A stretch of DNA of 64,000 nucleotides from Oryzias latipes (lineage: Eukaryota > Chordata > Actinopteri > Beloniformes > Adrianichthyidae): NCBI RefSeq assembly GCF_002234675.1, contig NC_019869.2, forward strand, positions 9,968,015 through 10,032,014, in the 5' to 3' direction. Both the position numbers and the translations under genes were made by a program. The notes under the pieces are model-generated. The model was not told the origin of the DNA, did not search any database, and saw nothing but the letters and a program-made list of their open reading frames with translations. Shown here piece by piece: positions 11,336 to 22,700 of the stretch (position 1 is its first letter; every line of letters starts with the position of its first letter).

Positions 11336-14129
11336 TTGTCAAGAAATCTAAACTAGAAAATGGAATTAAATTTATTTAAACTAAAAAAAAATGACAACAT
11401 GATGATAGGAGTAGTGACCTTGAAGACAGAATACTTTTTTTTGCATAAAGGAATATGGATCTCAATGAAATTTCCTTATGCTTTACTTTAGTCAGCCAGC
11501 TGCCCGAATGCCGGCATGACAAGCAAAAGAGCTCCGTGGCGGAACTGTCTGGTGAATCGTAAGGCAAAGCAGCATAAATCTTATGATATTTTTCTTATAT
11601 TCATTGAGACAATAATAAATTGATCATTCTTGTTCTTCTCTTTCCTTTCTTGAATGAATGTGGGCCAGAGACACAATTTGAGGGATCGAAATAATATTTT
11701 GTGGGAACGGAATATTAACTCGTGGGAACAAGAAATTATTTTGTGGGAACGAGATATATTTTATTTTTTCTATGTCAGGACATGGGCTCCGTAGATTAAG
11801 GGGACTGTGCATGTTTTATGAGTTCTTTTTTCCTTTTTTAATGCAATAGTTTTGGTTTTAAAGTTTAAAGATGCTTTTGTTGTTTATTCACTTTGTGTTG
11901 CTCGGGTGTGAAGTGCCTTATAAAGAAAGTTTGATTTCTGATTAAAACGTCTAAGAAATAAGACCCCAAAAATCAATGACTTTTAGTGCAAACTTATCAT
12001 TCCATTTGTTCATTATAAAGGTTTAAGAAAAACCTTGGTGAAATCCCATTGGAATTTAGTCTTTCACTGCAAAAACTGAACATTAAGAAAGTAAAAAGAT
12101 CCTTGTTTCATGAAAAAAGGCCTTATTTTCTGTCTTGCAAGAAAAATAATCAAATCCAGAAAGTTTTTCAACAGGAAAATAATCTTAGATAGAGGAAACA
12201 TGCATTTTTCTAAAAATAAGAATTTGAGGTAAGACCTTTTTTTACACAACTGGCAGATTTCTTTGGTTATTTAAAGAAAATATGAGGTAAGAATTTTGTA
12301 CTTATTTCTTAATGGCCTGTTTTTGTAGTATGTTGACAAACAAAACTATCAAATTTTTCAGAAAAGGGATTAAAAAAAACACAAATGTGTTGCAATGCAA
12401 GGTCTTAGGATCTTGTGAAATCTGAATGTCTGCAAACATTGCACAAAAAAGGACCAAAACTCTGACTGATACTGTCATTTGGAAACATTCCCCTTTAATT
12501 TATTCCAGCTATAGGTGCCAATTTTGATTCTCTTGATTCTGGAAGTAAAACTTAGAACTGAAAAGGGCGTGCTTCTCTTTTTTTCTCATGGCTTTAAATG
12601 ATTGACAATTATGTAATCATAACTGTCATCAGGATCTTATCTGTACTGCACTGCCATTGACAGATATCACGGTGAAGGAGTTCGCTGCCCTTTGAGACAA
12701 ATTTTATGTCCTTAATGTAGAAATTCAGAATGAAATAAACCCAAACTGAACGGAGCTCTAGTGTGTTGCAGCTGCTTTCCCCTGAAATCGGTTTTGTCTT
12801 GTGAGCACACAGAGCAGAGAGTCTTTGGAAGCAGAAGAGGATCTGGGTTGCAAGAAGCAGGATTTGACATTAGCTTGTTTCCTGTCATTGACTGGAGGTC
12901 ACATGGTGAGCGTGTGGGCGTTAAGATAGTGTAATGCGTTAAAGGGGTGAGGCTCTTGTCACCAGATGGTGACAGACACAAATGCACGCTCACTTTCAGG
13001 ATTTCCTTCAGTCCCAGCATGGAGATGTTTGTGTGAACGGCGAACACCATTTTGACTGACTGAGTGCAGGTGAAGCATTCTTCAAGATTCACGCGGTCTC
13101 GGTCCACACCTCTGGAGCAGTTGCTTTGTGAAGACAAAAAGTGCCACACAGGCAACAAAAAGTCTGATCCCCAACGATAACAGAGTTGAACAGCACAGCA
13201 GTAAAAACCAAAAAGGTGTTCTCACCCAGAGGGAAACATACTGTTAAACACATGCACACGCATGCTTGCACACCCACACACACAATGTGCATGCCAAATA
13301 TTCCATTTTCCCCCTCAAACCTTTAACTGACTTGTGTGATGCACTTCCTCAGCTTTTTTTGACATCCTCCTGTCATCAATCTTAAAGCATTTCACATTAG
13401 CTACAGTATATTTACCTTTTTCTACTCCTGCAAAGGGGCAAAAATAACACCCTTTGGAATGGGCAGTGTATCTCAGGCCCCGCTGTAGTGCCTACTCCAG
13501 TCAAAAAAACATGCCAACACATGCACACAAACACGTGCCAGTAGTTTGGCCTTGATGTGGTGCTGTGTCTGTTTCGGTTGTCCACAGCTGGAGCCCAAGG
13601 CTGATGGAAAAGAGGAGGAATGTCGGAAGAAAACGCAGGAAAAAAAATCAAGGGGACGCATGCTGAACAGGAGAGATGAAGTTCAACTGTAGGATTTTTA
13701 CTCCAAAACTCAAGGAACAGCTCCCCCATGAGGCCAGGATGTCAGATGTGTAACACTAGCAAGCAAAGGGAGTGAAAATGGGACATGACATTTGCCACTC
13801 AGCTGGGTTTGTCGGCTTTTTGCTGTTTTAGGCTCTGTTGGATCAAATCAGGAAAGCTAATTAAAGCTATTAATGCAACTTTACCTTTGTAACCGGAGTG
13901 TAACAATTAATCAACATAATTGATGAATCCATTTACTGTATTTTTCAACAATCCAACCTGATCAATCTGGTTTTTAAAATGAAATAATTGAAAAATTCAA
14001 AATGAAACAATTCAATTATATTGATATGGGAAAATGCCGTTTGGATGGAGACATGGTTGGTTTATTTTACTATAACATAAAAGACCAAATGCATCACAGC
14101 AAACAACACACATGTGATGCAGCACACAC
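11336..14129. other. Intergenic sequence with a small 21-bp tandem array
   Basis: Mostly plain AT-rich DNA. At 11701, 11722 and 11743 the octamer GTGGGAAC recurs with exact 21-bp spacing, giving a three-unit tandem. A more balanced stretch at 12710-13730 has minus-strand open frames of 105-148 codons without recognisable domains, signal peptide or splice partners. I do not call them genes. Confidence 0.45.
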
Positions 14130-14455
14130 TGATCAGTCCTTTATTACCCTCCAATGTGTGGAAACACTGCAGAACTGCACGTGATGTCAGACCTTAACCG
14201 TTTTCAACATCAACTTAAAAACATATCTTTTTTAGAATGCCTTCTACTCTTACTCATTTTATTGTATTCCAATATGTCTTTTATGTATTTTATTGTTTTT
14301 GTAAGTTTATGCTGTTGTTTTCTAAATTTTATTTCTTAATCTTTTCAATTTAAAAATTTCTTTTTATCTATCTTTTTATTGTAAAGCACTTTGGTACCCT
14401 GATGGCATCGCAAAGTGCTATAAATGTATTCTATATACATAAAGTTTCATTCATT
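14130..14455 (+). mobile_element. L2/CR1-like LINE 3' end
   Basis: A plus-strand frame reads D-L-N-R-F-Q-H-Q-L-K-N, resembling the last codons of L2-type ORF2 (pattern S-x-F-x-x-x-L-K-T-x-L-F). It is followed by an untranslated stretch ending in GTAAAGCACTTTGG...AAAGTGCTATAAATG, the usual tail of these elements. Upstream ORF2 is absent, consistent with 5' truncation on insertion. The clade assignment is from recall of the motif. Confidence 0.6.
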
Positions 14456-16184
14456 TGAAGTTTCAAAAACCAATTACCAGTAACAGAGCAAAAATATTAA
14501 TTCCACCTCACTGATTTGTTTTTCAGGTCCGGGGTCTTATTTCTTTGATCTACTTTGGTGGGCTGTCATCCTTTTCCCAACTACTTCTGCTGGTAACCTG
14601 AACGTGACTTCACTGGTTTATGATTCAATTGAAGAAGTATAGAAAATATACCAATGGATTTCTGAGCAACGTCCTTCTCTTCAGCTAAAAACAAAGTTGT
14701 GCTGCATAAAGCAGTGTGTGCGTTAGGGAGGATTGTGAACTTGGGTTTGGTTTTCGACAGTTCTTTCATGGTTTTTGGTCGTGTTCTGTTTTGAATGGTC
14801 TCTCTATCAGTCACACCAGTTTCAGGTTTATCATGAATCACAGTTGTCCTCATTTCAGTCAATTACCCTCAGTGTATTAAGAGTCTGGTTTTCAGTTTGT
14901 CATCGTCAGGTCATCTGCTCTGGTTTGTCACCCTCTTTTGTTGCTCCGATGGTTTTTTGTCATGTCCTGATCTAACTATTAGACTTTACTTTCTGCCACC
15001 AAGTCCAGTTTCCTGCATTTTGAGCCGTGCACCACTTTCTGACAACATAACATAAATAGAGCAATCAAAGATAAAAATGTTAATTAACATTTTGATAGTA
15101 TTTGAAATGTGTGCATTTTGGATGAATGGAACAGCATATCATAGATTTAGGGTAATGTCAGCTGGGGTGTAAAACTGGGGTGTAAAACAATGTTCTTGGA
15201 GCACCTGAGCCTGCATAAACCTAACTAATCTAAATTAAACCAATGCTAACTAAGTCTTTAAAAAAGTTAGGGCTACTATTATTTTATTTTTCTTCAGCCA
15301 GAAAGCCACTATGGGGGTAAAAGAGTCTGGTTGGAGACCCCCGGACTGGTCTCCTCTGTTAAAAACTAAGGCACTGACCCCACCTACAGGCTTAGAAAAC
15401 ATTTGCAAGGAAAATTATTTTACAAAACAGGAAATAGAATTTTTATATTTATTATTTCTTTAAAGCAAAAGTAGCTTCCTTTGGTTGATCTCAACTCATT
15501 TGACTAATCTTGTCCTAAAAATATTCCATTAAAACAGAACTTATTTGTTTTTAAGGCTTTTTGAAGACAACGCCCTTACAGCTCTACTTTTCTTCTTTTT
15601 GGCTCAGTAAAGCAACTAAGTTCATATTGTTTCTGTACTTCTGTGCTTTTCAGTGCTCTTTCTTTCGTTTTATTACATTACATTTCAATTAAAATGGTTG
15701 CAATCTGAACAAGAAATATATTAGTAATCTGTTTGAAAGGGAAGGATTTTCAATCCTGTTACTGTCCTCATGGTCCTGCAGAAGCACCAATGATAACATG
15801 TTTGCAGAAAAAAAGGACTTGCAATGGTGCCATCACGAGTCTAGGCACCTATTAATGCAGCTACAATGGAGTTATTCTTTTTCTGCACAGTTCTGTCCCA
15901 AACTAACTACACTCAGATGACAAGTGCAAAAAAAACTTTTTTGATATGTCACTGTGGGATGCATTTGATTATTTTTTACGTTTATCTTGAGTTTTTATAA
16001 ATAGCAGCCAATATGTCATTTATTAAGGAAGCTATTTCACTAAATACAATGTCAATCATCTCATTTTTCTTAGGTTTAACCCTCAAATTAAGTCATAAAG
16101 TAAGAATTAGCCACAATTTTCAACTTTTCCAAACATTTGTGTCACTTTGTCGGTGAATATATTAGAAAAAAAATCCCTAAAGTG
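14456..16184. other. Upstream intergenic sequence of hepacam2, no gene seen
   Basis: AT-rich, with a 13-bp direct duplication (CTGGGGTGTAAAA) near 15165. Short frames only; nothing recognised. Confidence 0.5.
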
Positions 16185-16306
16185 TGTAGATACCCTGCGA
16201 CAGACTGGCAACCTGTCCAGGGTATCCACTGCCTTGGTCCACAAGTGGCCGGGATAGGCTCCGGCAGCCCCGTGACCCCGAAAGGGAATAAACGGAAGAA
16301 GATGAA
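16185..16306 (+). mobile_element. SINE body fragment (3' half)
   Basis: ACCCTGCGACAGACTGGCAA, then CCTGTCCAGGGTATCC, GGGATAGGCTCCGGCAGCCC and CGTGACCCCGAAAGGGAATAA. This is the plus-strand equivalent of the minus copy at 39897-40010. The tRNA-like head is missing. It lies about 385 bp upstream of the hepacam2 start codon. Confidence 0.75.
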
Positions 16307-16514
16307 AAAAACAAAAGAAAACTTTAAGTATATGTACAGTTCACGTGTTTATAGCTTTTTCCCCTCCTTTATCTTATATGCCTTCGTTCTCATATTGCGA
16401 AATCCTTTGCCATGGAAAGCCTTTGTTTCGCAGTCTGATTTAGACCCTTGTCCTGAGGTCATCTCTGTGCTCTCCCTCTGCCAGGTGGACCTCTTCTTGC
16501 TCTCAGAAACATGT

Positions 16515-16524
16515 GGGCGGGGCC
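16515..16524 (+). promoter_or_regulatory. GC box upstream of hepacam2
   Basis: GGGCGGGGCC lies 168 bp 5' of the hepacam2 ATG in a short pyrimidine-rich leader (TTCTCCTCCTCCTCC at about 16600). It matches the Sp1/KLF consensus. I see no convincing TATA box between it and the ATG. The start site is not known; this is a motif-based candidate. Confidence 0.35.
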
Positions 16525-16691
16525 AAAAGCTGCATGCAGGAAGGCTTCTGTAGCTCCTCTTATTTCCCTGGCAAATAATGTCACCACAGCCAGTCACATT
16601 TTTCTCCTCCTCCTCCACCACCTCTTCATCACATCCTTCCCTCCCTGTGTGTCTGTCAGAAGTCTCACAAATCTCCAAAGGATAAGATGCC

Positions 16692-16749
16692 ATGGAGGCA
16701 GCTGGAAGAACAGCCCTGTGCGTCTGCTCTGTTCTGTTTGTCGTCACAG
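16692..16749 (+). CDS. hepacam2: hepacam2 exon 1, signal peptide
   Basis: Starts at the ATG in GATGCCATGG (G at +4) and encodes MEAAGRTALCVCSVLFVVT plus one base, a classic hydrophobic signal peptide. The donor CAG/GTGAGC is strong. It is the only in-frame ATG linked to exon 2 by a phase-1 junction that I found. Intron 1 (16750-20021) carries a family A MITE and a SINE. Confidence 0.9.
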
Positions 16750-19700
16750 GTGAGCGCTGAGTCTCAAAGTGATGTTGTGGGTCACTGCTGGAGGTGGGAA
16801 GTTACTGGGTTTGCTGGTGTCAAATAAGTCGAGCGTAAAAGATTTGGAAAATGTGGATTTAAACCCAGTGAAATTGCTGATATTTAACAAATTAAAAGAT
16901 CAAAATCGATTTTTGTTGCAGTATTTCATGTCAAATACCCCAAAAGTGTTTCTTTTTCATCTGAACTAGTCATGTAAGGAGGACTATGTGTTTATATTAT
17001 TTTAAAAGTAGTTAATCTTAGCAGCTTTGTCAATTTGTTTTTAAAGAAAATCCTCTTTTGTCAAGTTGAAGTGGTCAAAGTTGATTCCTTGTTTCTTCTG
17101 AAGTGAATATTTTTGCATGCTCTTTACATAGCAGTTGCAATGTGACTTGACAGAATTAGCTTTTTCTGTTGATGTTAGTGTTAGGGAAGGCAAAAACACA
17201 AGGTCAGTGGAAAGAAGAAGCCACTGCGGCTACATGTCTGACTCAAACAGAAAACACAACAACTAGAGACTCAAAAACAGCACAAAATAGTTTCCACTTT
17301 TGATGTGTGCATCATGAAGCCCCCTTGAAAAGCTCAACTTGTCTTACCTGAAAGAGGCTCAAAAGGATGGAGGGCGACTTTGTTTAGTGTCCAAACAACT
17401 TGGATGTGTGTGTGTGGGTGATAAGGAGCAGGTGTTAGTGGTTCTCTGAATGTAGCTGCCTCCAAGTGTCTGTGTGTGTGCAGGCAGGCCTGCTAAACAA
17501 AGATATCCTCTCACCTAAAAGCCTATTGTTGATGATAATCTCCTCTCTATCACTACAACAATGCCCAAGCTGTTTGGAGACAACAGTGAAGGAGCGGGCC
17601 GAGCACACTTCACTCCGCTGCCGTAAACACTGACACACTCCCACAGACACTCAGAAACTGGCCTGCAGGCCTGAAAGCAGAATGGCGTTTGCACAGCATG
17701 TATCATTTAGAACACAACACCAAACGCACAGTGGATCTATTTTGATGAGCTTTATGGGCATCAATCACCAGAAACCTGTCTGACTCTGGCGGGAGGTCAT
17801 GAGCAGGAAATACAGCAAGCAGAGATGGGGATGTGAATGATGAGAACAGCAAGGAAACAGGAAGTGACTTTGAAAAACTATTACTCATTTAAAAAAAAGG
17901 TAATTTAGGTTTAGACATGTAGCCTTTTTATAGTGAAGTTTAATTAATTAAACGTCTACACTAAAGTCTGAGTTACTTTCAGTTCTCTGGTGCTGAATCA
18001 GAAAAAGAATACACAAACAGAAGTGTGACTCACCAGAAAAAAAGCTAAGAGCAAAATTTTTTACACCTGCTTCACTTATTAAAGACCACTGAGCTTATTG
18101 CAAACTTTCAGCCATCTGTTTTATGTGGTCTTTTTATTCAAACAAGCTAAGTATTGATCAGAGATAAGATCAGCTATCAGATTTGTAAAAACAAACATGG
18201 CAGTGTAATTTAGCTTTATGTGACAGAACAAAAGCAGAACGATGAAAAAGCTAGTTAGAACTTTTCTTGGGAGGTTGACAGTTTTGATCTGCCAATCAAT
18301 GGACAAACTGACTTCACAGTCAAAGATGTTTTTCTCATCACTATATTTAAAGATACTTGTTTGGATTGCAAATAATCGGGATCTGGGAGGCCCCTGACTT
18401 GTGAAAACAATGACCTCATCTAAGCTTAGTCAATATTAACTCACAGCAGTTTCAGGACTTGGACAGATTGAGTAGCAGGATACAAATGAAATCTTTTGTT
18501 TTTCTTTGATGCTCCCATCTTCCTGTGGGGAAGTCAATGATGTAATGACAGAGCGGAAAAAGACAAACATTTTTTGTTGTTGCTAAATACTGGAAATTGG
18601 TCGTTTGTGTCTATAGTCGGGCAAAAAGTATTTATTTCTACTGATTCTACTGAGCCCACTTTCAAGTGGTAGGGGTGTGGACTCCCAACAAGCTCACTCC
18701 TAAATAGCAAGAGTAATTGCCATTAAAAAACGGATTCAGACAGACTCGATCCAATCACTAGGCCTACTTACTGACGTTGTCTGGCTCCAACATGGCAGTT
18801 TCGTATTGAAAGAAAATGGCAACTGAATTGATTATATCTGGTTGGAGCCAGAAGTAAACTGTTTTCTATGGGTGATGTCACACTTGCTCAGTCCAGTTCT
18901 CATATACATTCAAGGATCAAACCTCAAATTCAACCATATTGAAAAGTGCTTGTGCAACCAAAGCCAAAGCCTACATAGATAATAGGTTCAAGATGCAATT
19001 TTAAAAAATCTGTTAAATTACCATATATGTTTGACTTTTGTAGTCGACAAAATCATTTTTGTTGTGTTTTCCCTACATTAAATTAGTTTTTACAAATTTT
19101 TAGTGTGAGAAACATACCAAGCAGTTTGGTAGACCGAACAAATACTGTACAAATCAACTATTTAGGCCAGAAAACTCCATATTTATGAGACAGAGTTGCG
19201 TTTTTCTTAATAACAATAAATAATAATAAAAAAAATACAGAAGTTCAACATTTAGAAAAAAGTAACTCCAAATAATAAGGAAAAGCCAAGAGAAACTGCA
19301 AATTCTATGAATTGATTTGATTTTTAAAACAAGGTCATTAGTTGGCTTGAATACAAATTTGATGAGAGATTTTACGACGCTAGTGCTTAACTTCTTTTTA
19401 CTAATTTCACAAAATAAAGCTTAAATCTACCACAGACCTATGAAAAATGATTGAAGTGGACGATGAGTACTTTGAGCCCATATCAGATCTTCTCAGCTCA
19501 GAATCTTTGTGTTGTTATTGGAAAATAAGTCATAAAAGGCACACATCTCATTAAAAGTGTGCATTTGTTTTATTGACCTCTGATGAGAATGTCACAGGTT
19601 CGGTTCCTGGCCGAATCTGAACCAGACATGCCCGCCCATATGTCTAAGTTTTCTTGAACAAGACGCTGAACCCCACAATGCTCCTGGTGGTTATAGTTTG

Positions 19701-22700
19701 GAGCAAGTAGCAGATCACCCATCAGTGTGTGAATGGTTGAATAGGACGGTTACTGGAAAATCCTTTTGGCCTTCTAAGAAGGTAGGAGAACACTGTATAA
19801 GTGTACCTTGTTTTACCTTGACTAAAGGCTGTAGCCCTGACTTGAGAACTGATGTCCTTGTGCTTTTTACAAGTAGGAACTGAAACAGCAGCCTTTGAAA
19901 ACTGATAAGGGAATTGAAATCAACTGTAGCAGATACAAAAGAGGAACTTTCTCCAGTGGTTTAGGGGTAGTTTGTTGGACATCTAATACTGATCTCCCGT
20001 TTCTTGTTTCTCCTAACTCAGGGGTCAGCTGTGAGCTCATCCACATCCCCTCGCTTGTTCATCATGTCATTCGAGGAGAGTCCCTGCTTTTACCAGTAGA
20101 AACCCGCTTCCCTCTTGATAAAGCTGAGATCCAGGGAACCTGGTCATACACTAAACCGAGTGGCACCAGGATCACCTTGGTCACCTTCACCAAAGAAACT
20201 GCAATCATCAACATGGGGTACCGTAACTGGCTCAACTTCAAAGAACCCAACATTTCCCTGGGGATCGAGAATTTGAACAAAGACAGTGAAGGGGATTATC
20301 ACCTGAGCCTGAACATCGAGTTTCATAACCAAACGGGGCAGGTCATCAAGGAGGAGAAAACGGTTGCTGTAACGGTGGATGGTGAGAGTCGTGATTATCA
20401 CAGCATTGCAAACCTGATGAGGATTGTTTGAAAACACCTTCAACATTTTTTTCCTCCCAACAGTTCCCGTCTCCGTTCCTGAGATCCAGAAGAGCCCATC
20501 TCACTCAGTTATAGAGGACAAAGCCAACGTAACTTGGACTTGTTCTGTCAATACTGGAACCAGAGTTGAGTTTAGGTGGTTCAGGGACAATGCAGAACTG
20601 GTTTCCAGTGAGAGATATCACTTCACTCAGGACAGATCTGCACTGCTGATCAGCCCTGTGAAAAAGGAGGACAAGGGAACTTACAGATGCAAGGTCAAAA
20701 ACCCAGTGAGCAAACCTCTGGAGAGCAAGGATGTGGAACTCAACGTGTACTGTGAGTAGCTTCACAAGCATCTCTTATCAATTCTGACCCAATAAAATGG
20801 AAGTTCTTTTGGACCTTTTGGACAGTGGCGGAGCTAGAACATTGTATGTGAGGGGGCAGGAAGGGGACAGAAAAGACTTTGGAAGGGGGGCAAATAAGAA
20901 CAGCAGAGTGGAAAAATATTTTAAATATATTAAAAAAGCAGTTCTTTAAACAGCTTAAATAAGCTTGTTTTAGTCAACAATGATATTAAAACTCACTCAA
21001 AAATTGGGGGCAGTCATAGCTTTTTGCTGCCCTCCCCCACCCAATAGCTCAGCCCTCGCTTTTTTTATTATATTTTCAAGAAATCTGATATATTTTAGGC
21101 TTTGCTGGTTTGTTTTAGATGCCAACAGAAAGTTCACAATTCTTTAGATGGTGTCAAATGTACGACGGATCACAACTCGTGTTTCTGAATGCTAAGACGA
21201 TCAACGTTAAAACGCCAGTCTGCTTGTTTGCATGAGGTGGACGTTTAGCTAAGATTTGGAATAAAAATCAAGATTTCAGTTGTGACCTTTTAGAGCTTCT
21301 GCTTGCACACTTTTAAGTTTAAGCTGGACAAAACATTTTATTGTTTAGTCTTATTCGTTCTACAGGGTCTCCACACAGATTTCATAAAAATGCCAACCTT
21401 CTCTGTACTGTAGCTGTAGTACTTAAATAATTACATAGGATACGTTTTATTTTAGAAAAATAAAAAAGGAAAAAGTATCCTTCCAAGTAAGAATTTACTT
21501 CTGAACCACATCCCGCTGTGCCCTTTTACATTTTGACTTCTTCCTTTTGCACATTGCTGTTGAACGATTAGGTCATATGTAAATTCCTGTGAGGTCCTTC
21601 TGTTTGCTGACAGTAGAAAACACAAGGCTTTTATGCAGAAGAATTTGCATGGGACTCTGGATGCCAAAACCTTGCTGGCCATTCCAATCCAGATTAAATT
21701 CAAAGCCAAATTTTTGTGTAAGTTTGAATGGGTTTTTGTTTAACTAGAACATACATGTTTCAACTGAAAAAAAGGGTTAAACACTTCAGTAGATACGTAT
21801 TTCTGTTGTGTTTGGACTGCTTCCCACCTCTTCAGTGAATTGTGAAAATTGATGAGTTTTAAGTAAAAGCAAACATGTCATTTATCTTCTTTCAGTGGCG
21901 GAGCTACAACATTTAAAAAAAGATGGCAAATGAAAATCGTTTTTTCGCTGAACTCAAAGTGTTGACAGTGACAGTGCAACTAAACTGACTGGGCAGAACT
22001 TGAAATTCTACTGATCTAACAAATGAATTTCATCGTCAATACTTATGATCTGCGGCATTTAGCCACATCTTTCAAGACTATTTTCTTTAAACATGAGTCT
22101 TACAAAAATATGATTTTCCTTTTCATAGCATGGAAACAGGGCAGGTTTTGGCTAAGTTCAGGGTGCTGATGGCCCAGAAAGGCCGGCATACACAATACAG
22201 GGGCGAAGCAAATAAATTAAGGGACTAAAGATTTCCTTTAGACAAATTGCTTTTTTTAAGTTTGCAATTAAAAAAATAATGATACTCATAGTTACTCAAA
22301 AATTGGGGGGCAATGCTTTTTGGCGAGGGCAGCCCTCCAAGCCCCTTGTAGCTCTGCCCCTGTCCTCTTTACAATTTTGTTATTTTTCAAGGATTTTTTG
22401 TCCAAAGTGTCACACAGAACTGATCAAAAACACGATTCAATTCAATTCAAATTTATTTATATAGCCTCATATTACAACATAGCTGTCTCAATGGGCTTTA
22501 GACCGGTGATTGTATAAGAACATAAAATAAGTGATCAAATTCAATAGGTAATGGCTAAACTAAACTAAACAGATTAAGCTAAACTGGGCATCCCTGCCCT
22601 TAGACCCTCCGTCTCTGCAAGGATTATAATAATGATAAAATGATATATAATAATTATATCATTATTATAATCCTTGCATAATGATTGTAATAAAAAAGTT

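Noticed and set aside
12712..13158. 148-codon minus-strand frame
   Set aside because: No recognisable domain, no partner exons, and sequence not conserved with anything I know; judged a chance frame.
15150..15190. Tandem CTGGGGTGTAAAA
   Set aside because: Only two units; no further structure.
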